From Spirochaetota bacterium (GTDB lineage: Bacteria; Spirochaetota; Spirochaetia; Treponematales; UBA12059): a stretch of 64,000 bases of DNA. The DNA is taken from positions 124,001 to 188,000 of the forward strand of contig JAKLDN010000002.1 in NCBI GenBank assembly GCA_022703505.1, given 5' to 3'. Of this stretch, positions 42,358-50,343 are shown in pieces; position 1 is the first letter of the stretch, and each line of letters begins with the position of its first letter. Position numbers and translations under genes: made by a program. The notes below the pieces were generated by a model. The model was given only the letters and a program-made list of their open reading frames with translations. It searched no databases and had not been told where the DNA came from.

Positions 42358-43290
42358 ATGAGGTCGACGATGAAGGCTGCGATTTCTCCGAGACGGTGCC
42401 GCAACCCGGGCCCCGCGCTGATCCTGGCCGCGGGTGTCTCCCTGGGTTCCTGCGCCACGATTCCCGCGTCCGTAGCGGACCTGCCCCGAAATCCGGAGGG
42501 ATCGGTCGTACTCGCCGCGGGCGTCGACTACCGTGAAATCCGGCGCGACCTTCCGCGCCTCCTCCGGATCCACGTCCTTCGGGCCGACCTCGCGGCCGGG
42601 AACCTGGCGATCCGGGTGCCCCTGGGACCGGACCCGGACGGTCCCGGTCCCGCGGAGGCCCGCCTCGAGGATCCCCTCCGCTTGGCGCGGGCTTCCCGGG
42701 CCCTGGTCCTGGTCAACGCCTCGTCCTTCGGGGTCCTCGGGTATCCGGAGGGAGAGCGTCCCCCGGTCTATCTCCGGGGCATGGGCGTCGACATCGCGGG
42801 CCTTGCGGCGGACTCGGGCCGGGTCGCCAGCCCCTCGAATCCCCGGTACGCTTCGTTCTACGTGGACGGCCGGGGCGTTCCGCGGATCGCGGGGCACGGG
42901 GAGGTTCCGGAGCGGGACGTCGCGGTCCGGGAAGCGGCCGCGGGGTTCTCCCCCCTCGTCGTCCGGGGTGAGGTAGCCGAGGAGAGGGGCGGGGATATCG
43001 AGCCGAGGACGGCGGTCGGCCTGGACGGCCGGGGCCGCCTGATCCTGGTCGTGGCCGAGGGCCGCCGACTCGGCCGAAGCGAGGGCCTGACCCTGGGGGA
43101 ACTGGCGGAGCTGATGTACGAGCTGGGCTGCGTCGACGCCCTCAACCTGGACGGGGGAGGCTCCAGCGTCCTCGTGGTCCGGGTTCTCGGCTGGGGATAC
43201 CGGGTCCTGGCGCCCCCCACGGACGGGGCGGGTCCCCTGCGGTTCCGCAGACCAGTACCGAACGCCCTGGCGGTGGTCGCCGGGGAGTAG
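42358..43290 (+). CDS. Phosphodiester glycosidase family lipoprotein (NAGPA domain)
   Basis: A 310-residue exported protein with a signal peptide and lipobox LGSC near residue 30. The rest matches the phosphodiester glycosidase domain (NAGPA, PF09992): VLRADLAAGNLAIRVPL, VLVNASSFG, RTAVGLDGRGRLILVV, and the family-defining CVDALNLDGGGSSVLVV. Related enzymes remove GlcNAc from phosphodiesters or process exopolysaccharide. It probably acts on envelope glycans in the periplasm. The ATG at 42358 is five bases from TATACT, with no ribosome site; an ATG at 42370 is an alternative. Confidence 0.82.
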   Translation: MRSTMKAAISPRRCRNPGPALILAAGVSLGSCATIPASVADLPRNPEGSVVLAAGVDYREIRRDLPRLLRIHVLRADLAAGNLAIRVPLGPDPDGPGPAEARLEDPLRLARASRALVLVNASSFGVLGYPEGERPPVYLRGMGVDIAGLAADSGRVASPSNPRYASFYVDGRGVPRIAGHGEVPERDVAVREAAAGFSPLVVRGEVAEERGGDIEPRTAVGLDGRGRLILVVAEGRRLGRSEGLTLGELAELMYELGCVDALNLDGGGSSVLVVRVLGWGYRVLAPPTDGAGPLRFRRPVPNALAVVAGE

Positions 43291-43314
43291 GGAGCCGAGT
43301 CGGACACGGCTCCC
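43290..43314. terminator. Hairpin between convergent genes
   Basis: GGGAGCCG (43290-43297) pairs with CGGCTCCC (43307-43314) around a nine-base loop directly at the stop of the glycosidase gene. A second GC-rich inverted repeat (CCCGCG/CGCGGG) follows near 43328-43350. There is no U-run. Confidence 0.5.
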
Positions 43315-43369
43315 GGGGAGGCGCCGGCCCGCGACGCAGGAGCCGCGGGCATAGGAGGGACCGGGTACT

Positions 43370-43954
43370 TCAATCCTCCCGGAAGAGGTCCTCCAGGTCC
43401 ACGGCCAGGCCCTCGAGCACGGAGCTCGCCGCGCCGCCGGTGTTCACGTGGACCTCCCCCGGCCCGAAGGCGCCGGAGGGCCCGAGCCGGAAGACCGTGA
43501 GCGCCCGGTTGCCCGGATCGACCACCCAGTACTCCCGGACCCCCCGGGACTCGTAGAGTCGGTACTTGTCGTTCAGATCCCGCTTGCTCGTGCCGGGGGA
43601 GAGGATCTCCGCCACCAGGTCCGGGGCACCTCGGGCGCCGTAGTCCCTCAGGCGGGAGCGATCGCAGTACACCACCAGGTCCGGCTGGACCACGGTCTCC
43701 ACGGAGTCGTCGTCCTCGTTCCCGATGGGAAGGAGGACGTCGAAGGGGGCGATGTACATCGCGTAGGGTTTTCCCCGCAGGAATTGGAAGAATGCATTCG
43801 AGAGCCTGACCAGAATCCCCTGGTGCCTCCGGTTCGGGCCGGGGCTCATCGCCCAGGCGGCCCCGTCGATCAGCTCCCAGCGCCGGTCGTCCGGCCAGGT
43901 CCGGTAGTCCCCGTACGTGTAGCGCTCCGAAAGGTTCACCGCGGCGTCTCCCAT
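43370..43954 (-). CDS. Uma2 family (DUF820) putative endonuclease
   Basis: A 194-residue Uma2/DUF820 protein of the restriction-endonuclease-like fold. The acidic active-site pattern is QPDLVVYCD ... PDLVAEILSPGTSKRDLNDKYRLYESRGVREYWVVDP, which is diagnostic in order, together with the N-terminal YGDYRTWPDDRRWELIDG. Function is unknown. GGAGG is placed for the ATG at 43954. A TATACT box (43972-43967) ends only twelve bases before it, so the ribosome site may lie near the 5' end of the transcript. Confidence 0.85.
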   Translation of the reverse strand: MGDAAVNLSERYTYGDYRTWPDDRRWELIDGAAWAMSPGPNRRHQGILVRLSNAFFQFLRGKPYAMYIAPFDVLLPIGNEDDDSVETVVQPDLVVYCDRSRLRDYGARGAPDLVAEILSPGTSKRDLNDKYRLYESRGVREYWVVDPGNRALTVFRLGPSGAFGPGEVHVNTGGAASSVLEGLAVDLEDLFRED

Positions 43955-44051
43955 GGGTACACCTCCAGTATACGGCATACCGACGGGAAAGGGGAATTTC
44001 GCTTGCCCCCCGGGTCGGGCGCCGGCCGGCCGTGTATTCTGCGGAGCTTCC

Positions 44052-44993
44052 CTATATTCCCTGGAAGAGGAGCCACCCCGACAGGGTGGAGACCCCCGAC
44101 CACCAGCCCAGGATCTCCCCGAGGGCCGCGGCGGCCAGGAGGGCCAGGAAGGCGAGGCGGCCGGGCCGAAGGAAGGATTTCCCTCGAGCCCGCGGGATCA
44201 GGATCGCGATGGCGGCCAGCGCCCCGTAGGCGACCAGGGCGGCCGCCCGGGCGCCGCCGGGGTTCGAGCCCGCGAAGGATTGGAGGGCGAATCCCGCCCG
44301 GGCGAAGGAACCGTTCAGGGCCTCGATCTGTCCCAGGGCCATGCCCAGGCCCAGGAGGACCAGCATAAGGCCCGAGGCGATCCGGACTTCCCGGCCCCGG
44401 CGCTTGAACCAGTCCAGGAGGGGTTTCATCCGGTCCAGGAAGGCGCCGGCTGCCAGGAAGGGCAGGGCCAGGCCCAGGGAATAGACCGCCAGGAGGCCGC
44501 CCGCGGCCCAGGGGTTTCCGCTACGCCCCGCGAACAGCAGGATGGAGGCCAGGATGGGACCCACGCAGGGGGTCCAGCCCGCGCCGAAGGCGAGCCCCAC
44601 CACGAAGGCCCCGCCCAGTCCCGAGGGCCGGGCGGTCGGGTGGGCCCGTCTCTCGGCGTTCAGGAACTTCAGGAAGTCGAAGAGGGTGTTGAGGCCGAAC
44701 AGGACGATCACGATCCCCGCGGCGGCGGTGATCCTCCGGGCAGCTCCGCCCAGGAGGAGGGCCCCCCCGCCGAAGACCAAGCCCAGGGCGGTGAAGACCG
44801 CCGTGAAGCCTAGGGCGAAGGCCGCGGTCCGGGCCAGGACCGCCCGGCGCGGGGTCCCGCCCCCGGCGGCGTCCGCGGCCCCGGAGCCGGAGATGAAGGA
44901 GATGTAGCCGGGAATCAGGGGCAGGATGCAGGGGGACAGGAAGGACAAAAGGCCCGCACCCAGGGCCAGGAGGAGTCCGGGGGTCTCGTTCAT
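44052..44993 (-). CDS. ccdA: CcdA/DsbD-like thiol-disulfide transmembrane protein
   Basis: A 313-residue membrane protein with at least six helices. The two conserved redox cysteines lie in SPCILPLIPGY (helix 1) and GAGWTPCVGPIL (helix 4), as in CcdA. It relays electrons across the inner membrane to periplasmic thioredoxin-like proteins. The ATG overlaps the stop of the TlpA-like gene (ATGA), identifying that protein as its partner. Three more C-terminal helices than minimal CcdA may be present. Confidence 0.9.
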   Translation of the reverse strand: MNETPGLLLALGAGLLSFLSPCILPLIPGYISFISGSGAADAAGGGTPRRAVLARTAAFALGFTAVFTALGLVFGGGALLLGGAARRITAAAGIVIVLFGLNTLFDFLKFLNAERRAHPTARPSGLGGAFVVGLAFGAGWTPCVGPILASILLFAGRSGNPWAAGGLLAVYSLGLALPFLAAGAFLDRMKPLLDWFKRRGREVRIASGLMLVLLGLGMALGQIEALNGSFARAGFALQSFAGSNPGGARAAALVAYGALAAIAILIPRARGKSFLRPGRLAFLALLAAAALGEILGWWSGVSTLSGWLLFQGI

Positions 44994-45637
44994 CGACGGG
45001 CCAGGTCCCGGAAGAGGGAGATCACCTCCGGCTCGTCGTAGGGCCGGGAGCCGATGATGGCCGCGATCGCCCGGGCGTCCTTGTCCAGGACGAAGGTGGT
45101 CGGGATGCCCCGGGTGACGAAGTTACCGGAGGCGGCTCCCGTGGGATCCAGGTAGATCGGGAAGGTGTAGGGGTACTGCTTGAGGAACCCGTCCACGGTC
45201 TTGGCATCCTCCTTGACGCTGATCGCGGCCACCGCGAAGGCCTCGCCGCGGAGCGCGGAGTGGAGCTTTTCGATCGAGGGCATCTCCTCCCGGCAGGGGG
45301 GGCACCAGGTGGCCCAGAAGTTGAGGAGGGTCACCTTGCCCTTCAGGGCCGCGGGGACCAGGGCGGGACCGCCCGCCCGGGGCTGGACGGAGAAGGAGGG
45401 CAGTTCGACGGGAGCGGGGAAGACGTAGAACCCGAGGGCCTCGAAGCGGTCCGCATACCAGGGCCTGGAGGACGGGGTCTCGGGCACCGAGGCGGAAACG
45501 GGGGCGGCCGCGGGAGCCCCGGACGGCACGGCTCCGGCCGGCGAGTCGGAGGACGAAGCCGTCCCGGTCCGTTCGGCCCGGGAGCAGCCGCCCGCGAGAA
45601 CGGCTACGGCGATCAGGATCGGGAAGACGTACTTCAA
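44990..45637 (-). CDS. TlpA/ResA-like thioredoxin lipoprotein
   Basis: A 215-residue exported thioredoxin. The lipobox is LAGGC near residue 19, followed by a Ser/Ala/Pro linker and a thioredoxin domain with LLNFWATWCPPCREEMP, whose CPPC is the active site, and a cis-proline GIPTTFVLD. The TTG at 45637 is chosen because AAGGAG precedes it and the signal peptide begins there; a longer frame from 45697 would cover the promoter. It works with CcdA, encoded in the overlapping downstream gene, in periplasmic reduction or cytochrome maturation. Confidence 0.88.
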   Translation of the reverse strand: MKYVFPILIAVAVLAGGCSRAERTGTASSSDSPAGAVPSGAPAAAPVSASVPETPSSRPWYADRFEALGFYVFPAPVELPSFSVQPRAGGPALVPAALKGKVTLLNFWATWCPPCREEMPSIEKLHSALRGEAFAVAAISVKEDAKTVDGFLKQYPYTFPIYLDPTGAASGNFVTRGIPTTFVLDKDARAIAAIIGSRPYDEPEVISLFRDLARR

Positions 45638-45669
45638 GGTTCGCTCCTTGGGCTCGAGTTGTATATAGA

Positions 45670-45698
45670 AAGTACTATGTTGCACCGCCCGGATCAAG
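45670..45698 (-). promoter_or_regulatory. Promoter of the tlpA-ccdA operon
   Basis: On the minus strand TTGATC (45698-45693), 17 bases, TACTTT (45675-45670). Transcription would begin near 45663 and the leader contains AAGGAG. Confidence 0.5.
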
Positions 45699-45732
45699 CC
45701 CGGCGAGATAGCCGCCGACCCCCCTTTTTCGC

Positions 45733-45738
45733 TATACT
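45733..45738 (+). promoter_or_regulatory. -10 box upstream of clpP
   Basis: TATACT in an AT-rich pocket (CGCTATACTAA). No good -35 lies 16-18 bases upstream. The leader would be about 45 bases, ending in AAGGAG before the ATG at 45792. Confidence 0.4.
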
Positions 45739-45791
45739 AATTTGGAGATCCCCGCCATCCAAGGGCGGCCGAAACCAGCCAAGGAGTACCG

Positions 45792-46412
45792 ATGAAATCC
45801 CTTCGCTCCCTACGAGACATCCTTCGCGCCGAGGGCGAGGAGGAGGATACCGCCCCCGAGAAGATCGCCTTCCCCGATCCCCTGGCGGAGCGCTTCCTCA
45901 AGACCCGGACCATCCTGCTTTCCGGGGAGGTCAACAAGGAGACGGCGGAAAAGGTGATCAGCCGGCTCCTTCTCCTGGAAAGCCAGTCGGACGACCCTAT
46001 CCGTGTGCTGATCGATTCCCCCGGGGGGGACGTGGACGCGGGCTACGCGATCTTCGACATGGCCCGCTTCGTGAAGCCCCAGGTCTGGATGATCGGCATG
46101 GGACTCGTGGCCAGCGCCGGCGCCCTCATCCTCCTGGCCGCCCCCAAGGAGCGGCGGGTCGGGCTTCCCAACTCCCACTACCTCATCCACCAGCCCCTTT
46201 CAGGTCTCCGGGGCGTGGCCACGGACATCGAGATCCACGCCCGGGAGATCGAGCGGACCCGGGACCGGATCAACAAGCTCATCGCCCAGGAGACCGGGCA
46301 GGACCTGGAGCGTGTCCAGAAGGACACGGACCGGGACTACTGGATGACTGCGGAGGAGGCGGTGGCCTACGGCCTCATCTCCCGCACCGTCAACCGACGG
46401 GACGAACTCTAG
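45792..46412 (+). CDS. clpP: ATP-dependent Clp protease proteolytic subunit
   Basis: A 206-residue ClpP. The catalytic serine is S108 (VASAGA), the histidine H133 (YLIHQP) and the aspartate is within DTDRDYWM (178-185). SPGGDVDAGYAIFDMARF is the conserved handle region. The N-terminal 25 residues are acidic and longer than usual, so it may have a distinct propeptide or a non-standard ATPase docking region. No clpX or clpA is adjacent. Only three bases separate it from purC. This may be an additional ClpP paralogue, as GLVASAGAL differs from the common MASMGA form. Confidence 0.9.
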   Translation: MKSLRSLRDILRAEGEEEDTAPEKIAFPDPLAERFLKTRTILLSGEVNKETAEKVISRLLLLESQSDDPIRVLIDSPGGDVDAGYAIFDMARFVKPQVWMIGMGLVASAGALILLAAPKERRVGLPNSHYLIHQPLSGLRGVATDIEIHAREIERTRDRINKLIAQETGQDLERVQKDTDRDYWMTAEEAVAYGLISRTVNRRDEL

Positions 46413-46415
46413 GGC

Positions 46416-47393
46416 ATGGACCGAGCACGGATCGAGGCCGCCCTGGCGGGCGCGTACCCCGGCCTGCCCGACGCGGCCGCGGGCGGCCGCCCCGTGTACC
46501 GGGGCAAGGTGCGGGACGTTGTGGAGGGTCCCGGCCGCCTTCTCCTTGTGGCCAGCGACCGGATCTCCGCCTTCGACCGAGTGCTGTCCACGATCCCCTT
46601 CAAGGGCGAGGTCCTCACCCGGGTCTCGGCGTGGTGGTTCGCCCGGACCTCGGACATCGTCCCCAACCACCTGGTCCCCCCCTCGCACCTGGGGGGCCGC
46701 GACCCGGTCAGGGAGACCGGCCGGGCCTGCCTGGTCCGCAGGGCCGAGATGGTGCCCGTGGAGGTGGTGGTCCGGGGCTTCCTGACGGGGTCGGCCTGGC
46801 GGGACTACCAGGCCGGGCGCACCGTATCCGGCATCGCCCTCCCCTCCGGCCTTGCCCGGGACTCGGAGTTCCCGGAACCCCTCCTGACCCCCTCCACGAA
46901 GGAGGCCTCCGGCCACGACCGCCCCGCGAGCGGGGAGGAGCTCGTGCGATCCGGCCGGGTGGACGCGGAGCTCTGGGAGGAGATCTCCCGGGCCGCCCGG
47001 GCCCTCTACCTCCGGGGACGCGAAGTGGCCCGGGAGCACGGCCTCGTACTGGTGGACACCAAGTACGAGTTCGGGGTCGCCGACGGCCGCCTGGTCCTGG
47101 GGGACGAGATCCACACCCCCGACTCCAGCCGTTACTGGAGGCTCCCCGGCCCGGGCGCCTCCGCCCCGGGGGCGCGGAGCGAGCTGGACAAGGAAAGCTT
47201 CCGTCGCTGGCTGGCCGAACGCGGCTTCACCGGGGACGGCGAGGCCCCCTCGGTCACCGACGAGATCCGTTCAGAAACCGCGGCCCGCTACGTGGAGGCC
47301 TTCGAGGCGATAACGGGCGAGGTCTTCGAGCCGAATCCCCTTCCGACGCAAGCGCTGGACGAACTGCTGGCGGAGTGGGCCTCGACCGTCTAA
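46416..47393 (+). CDS. purC: Phosphoribosylaminoimidazole-succinocarboxamide synthase (SAICAR synthase)
   Basis: A 325-residue enzyme of purine synthesis joining CAIR and aspartate with ATP. Conserved segments: YRGKVRDVVEG (nucleotide binding), VASDRISAFD, VPVEVVVRGFLTGSAWRDYQ and LVLVDTKYEFG with GDEIHTPDSSRYW. The length corresponds to the longer, yeast-like form with a C-terminal extension. It starts three bases after clpP without an obvious ribosome site, so translation probably depends on coupling. No other pur gene is present. Confidence 0.95.
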   Translation: MDRARIEAALAGAYPGLPDAAAGGRPVYRGKVRDVVEGPGRLLLVASDRISAFDRVLSTIPFKGEVLTRVSAWWFARTSDIVPNHLVPPSHLGGRDPVRETGRACLVRRAEMVPVEVVVRGFLTGSAWRDYQAGRTVSGIALPSGLARDSEFPEPLLTPSTKEASGHDRPASGEELVRSGRVDAELWEEISRAARALYLRGREVAREHGLVLVDTKYEFGVADGRLVLGDEIHTPDSSRYWRLPGPGASAPGARSELDKESFRRWLAERGFTGDGEAPSVTDEIRSETAARYVEAFEAITGEVFEPNPLPTQALDELLAEWASTV

Positions 47394-47459
47394 GGACGGC
47401 CGATCCCCGGATCGTGAGCATTCCTTTCGTTCACGCATCCGGACTCCCGGAGGTCCGAC

Positions 47460-48518
47460 ATGCGTATTCCCCGTCTCGGCGCGGCCGCGGCGGCCGCCCT
47501 CGCCGTGCTTTCGCTCTGCTCCTCCCGCTGTTCCGTCCTGGACCTTCCCCGCGGAGAGATCTCCGTCCTTTCCTGGAACCTCCAGACCCTCTTCGATGAC
47601 CGGGACGACGGGGTCGAGTTCCCGGGCTGGTCCGTGGCCAACGGGCAGTGGGACTCCGAGGGGTACCGGACCCGGCTCCGGAACTTCTCCCGGGCCGCGT
47701 CCGCTGCGGTCCCCGGAGGGCCGGATATCCTGGTCCTGCAGGAGGTCGAGAACCAGCGGGTGGCCGAGGACCTGGCGGCCCTCCTTCCCGGATCCTGGCC
47801 CACCCTTATCGTCTCCGGGGGGGAGGGCGCCGCGTTCGGCTGCGCCGTCCTGTCCCGGTTTCCCGCGGTCGTCGCCCGGGCACACGCGGTGGACCCGGGC
47901 CCGGGATTCCGACCCGAGGATCTGCGCCCCCTTCTGGAGGTGGTCCTGGACGCGGAGGGGATCCGCCTGACGATCCTGGCGGCCCACTGGAAGAGCAAGG
48001 TCGGGGGGGCCGAGGCCACGGAGCCCGCCCGGAGGGCCCAGGCCGCCCTGGCGGCCCGACGGATCGCCGAGATCCTGGCGGAGGATCCGGCCGCGGAGCT
48101 CCTCCTGGCGGGGGACCTCAACGAGAACCCCGACGAATGGGAACGGGTCGGCCGCGCCTGGCCCACGGCCCTCCTGCCCGCGGATCGTGCGGCCCGGGCG
48201 GACGGCTGGAAAGACCGGATCCTCCTGGCCGCGGATCCCGGGAACACCGGTCCTGGACCGGACGGACTCGTCCTCTGGAGCCCCTGGGAGGAGGCGGGGG
48301 GCTTCAGCTACGTCCACGAAGGGACGGAGGAACGGATCGACCATGTCCTCCTTTGCCCGGGGCTCCTGGACGGGAAGGGCCTGGCCTTCTCGTCCTTCTC
48401 CGCCGTGACCGAGAGGGAACTGCTTTCGGAGGACGGGACCCCCCGGGCCTGGGATACCCGGAACCGGGAGGGGTATTCGGACCACCTCCCCCTGCGCTTG
48501 GCGCTTGCGTGGCGATAG
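47460..48518 (+). CDS. Exported endonuclease/exonuclease/phosphatase family protein
   Basis: A 352-residue protein with an N-terminal hydrophobic signal containing cysteines (LCSSRCS), possibly a lipoprotein. The EEP fold is shown by ISVLSWNLQTLF (first strand and Asn), DILVLQEVEN (catalytic Glu), LTILAAHWKSK, LLLAGDLNENPDEW (Asp-Leu-Asn) and a C-terminal EGYSDHLPLRLAL (Ser-Asp-His). The complete active site predicts an extracytoplasmic nuclease or phosphodiesterase. CGGAGG precedes the ATG. Useful roles include nucleic-acid phosphorus scavenging. Confidence 0.88.
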   Translation: MRIPRLGAAAAAALAVLSLCSSRCSVLDLPRGEISVLSWNLQTLFDDRDDGVEFPGWSVANGQWDSEGYRTRLRNFSRAASAAVPGGPDILVLQEVENQRVAEDLAALLPGSWPTLIVSGGEGAAFGCAVLSRFPAVVARAHAVDPGPGFRPEDLRPLLEVVLDAEGIRLTILAAHWKSKVGGAEATEPARRAQAALAARRIAEILAEDPAAELLLAGDLNENPDEWERVGRAWPTALLPADRAARADGWKDRILLAADPGNTGPGPDGLVLWSPWEEAGGFSYVHEGTEERIDHVLLCPGLLDGKGLAFSSFSAVTERELLSEDGTPRAWDTRNREGYSDHLPLRLALAWR

Positions 48519-48630
48519 CGGGGCGATCCGGAGGTCCCCGGCGGCGCCGAATCCCGTGTCCCCGGCATCCGAGGGGTGTCCGCACGTCCAGGCTCCGGGG
48601 TCGATGTCACCGCGGCCGGCCGGCCGCGTA

Positions 48631-48660
48631 TGGCCAAGCCCGGGCCGGCCGGGGTACAAT
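48631..48660 (+). promoter_or_regulatory. Possible promoter of the XPB operon
   Basis: TGGCCA (48631-48636), 18 bases, TACAAT (48655-48660), then nine bases to the ATG at 48670, with no ribosome site. Leader of zero to three bases predicted. Confidence 0.45.
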
Positions 48661-48669
48661 TCCCGGGAT

Positions 48670-50343
48670 ATGTCCGATCCCAAGCCCCTGATCGTGCAGA
48701 GCGACCTGAGCCTGCTGCTGGACGCCCACGATCCGGGCTTCGAGAAGGCCCGGGAGGACCTGGGTCCCTTCGCCCAGCTGGAGAAGAGCCCCGAGCATTT
48801 CCATTCCTACCGCATCACCCCCCTGTCCCTCTGGAACGCGGCGGCCGCGGGTTTCACCGCCGAGGACGCCGCCGCGGTCCTGACCCGCTGGGCCCGGTAC
48901 GAGGTGCCCCAGAGCGTGCTCTACACGATCCGGGAGATCGCCTCCCGCTTCGGCAAGCTCCTGCTTCGGGAGGGGGATGCGGCGGGGGAGCTCCTCCTGA
49001 CCTGCGAGGACAAGCGGGTGGCCGCGGAGATCTCCTCCTCCCGGCGCCTGGCCAAGTGGCTCTCCCCGGCCCCCGGGGGCTTCCGGGTCCGCCTCACGGA
49101 CCGGGGGACGGTCAAGCGGGAGCTCACGGCCCTGGGCTGGCCCGTGAAGGACCTGGCCCCCCTGGCGGAGGGGGAGCCCCTGGCCTTCGCCCTCCGGGAA
49201 ACCACGGGCGCCGGCCGACCCTTCTCCCTGCGGCCCTACCAGACCGACGCGGTCAGGGCCTTCCTGGGGGACAAGGGGCCGGGTACGGGCTACGGGGTCG
49301 TGGTCCTGCCCTGCGGGGCCGGCAAGACGGTGGTGGCCATGGCCGCGGCGGCCCAGATCGGCCGCAAGACCCTGGTTGTGACAACCAACGTGGCCGCGGT
49401 CCACCAGTGGATGGACGAACTGGCCGACAAGACGGACCTGGCCCCCGGGGACGTCGGGGAGTATACGGGAGCCCGCAAGGAGGTCCGTCCGGTCACCATA
49501 GCCACCTACCAGGTCCTGGTCTGGAGACCCGACAAGGAATCCGACTACCCCCACTTCGACCTCTTCCGGCGCGAGAAGTGGGGGCTGGTGATCTACGACG
49601 AGGTCCACCTCCTGCCCGCCCCGGTCTTCCGGGTCGTGGCGGAGATACAGGCGGTCCGGCGCCTGGGGCTCACGGCCACCCTGGTCCGCGAGGACGGCCG
49701 GGAGGAGGACGTCTTCAGCCTGATCGGCCCCAAGAAGTACGACGTCCCCTGGAAGGACCTGGAGCGGAAGGGCTTCATCGCCGAGGCCTTCTGCCGGGAG
49801 ATCCGGGTGGCCCTGCCCGAGGACGAGGCGGTCCGCTATGCCGTGGCGGAGACCCGGGGCAAGCACCGGATCGCCGCGGAGAATCCCCGGAAGCTCGAGA
49901 TCGTCCGGGAGCTTGTGGCGAACCACCCCGAGGACTCCATCCTGGTGATCGGCCAGTACCTGGACCAGCTGGGGGCCATCGCCCGGGACCTCGGGGCGCC
50001 CCTGATTACCGGGGCCGTGCCCAACGCGGAGCGGGAGCGGATCTACGGGGACTTCAAGGCCGGCCGGGTACGGGTCATCGTGGTATCCAAGGTGGCCAAC
50101 TTCGCCATCGATTTGCCCGACGCCTCCGTGGCCGTCCAGGTGTCCGGGGCCTTCGGGTCCCGGCAGGAGGAGGCCCAGCGGCTCGGCCGGATCCTCCGGC
50201 CCAAGGAGCGCAACTCCTGGTTCTACTCCCTGGTGTCCCGGTTCACGGGGGAGGAGGACTTCGCCGCCAACCGGCACCGCTTCCTGGCCGAGCAGGGCTA
50301 CCGGTACACCATCGAATCCTGGGACGTCGACCCGTGGAACTGA
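48670..50343 (+). CDS. XPB/Rad25-type DNA repair helicase
   Basis: A 557-residue superfamily 2 helicase. Walker A PCGAGKT is at 214-220, the DEVH box at 310-313, TAT at 335-337 and the XPB-specific RED motif immediately after (340-342). The N-terminal 190 residues hold the damage-recognition-like domain. Bacterial XPB proteins unwind DNA 3'-5' and can act with a nuclease partner. The homologous gene in treponemes is also followed by the Helicase_C_3 protein found here. No Bax1-type nuclease is visible. The start lacks a ribosome site. Confidence 0.93.
   Translation: MSDPKPLIVQSDLSLLLDAHDPGFEKAREDLGPFAQLEKSPEHFHSYRITPLSLWNAAAAGFTAEDAAAVLTRWARYEVPQSVLYTIREIASRFGKLLLREGDAAGELLLTCEDKRVAAEISSSRRLAKWLSPAPGGFRVRLTDRGTVKRELTALGWPVKDLAPLAEGEPLAFALRETTGAGRPFSLRPYQTDAVRAFLGDKGPGTGYGVVVLPCGAGKTVVAMAAAAQIGRKTLVVTTNVAAVHQWMDELADKTDLAPGDVGEYTGARKEVRPVTIATYQVLVWRPDKESDYPHFDLFRREKWGLVIYDEVHLLPAPVFRVVAEIQAVRRLGLTATLVREDGREEDVFSLIGPKKYDVPWKDLERKGFIAEAFCREIRVALPEDEAVRYAVAETRGKHRIAAENPRKLEIVRELVANHPEDSILVIGQYLDQLGAIARDLGAPLITGAVPNAERERIYGDFKAGRVRVIVVSKVANFAIDLPDASVAVQVSGAFGSRQEEAQRLGRILRPKERNSWFYSLVSRFTGEEDFAANRHRFLAEQGYRYTIESWDVDPWN

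Noticed and set aside
43370-43954. Uma2 protein as evidence for a mobile element
   Set aside because: No terminal repeats, transposase or change in base composition flank it. Uma2 genes are often chromosomal singletons.
45260-47599. Plus-strand frame of 779 codons crossing tlpA, clpP and purC
   Set aside because: It is out of frame with clpP and purC, antisense to tlpA, and composed of Arg/Gly/Pro runs. A GC-driven shadow.
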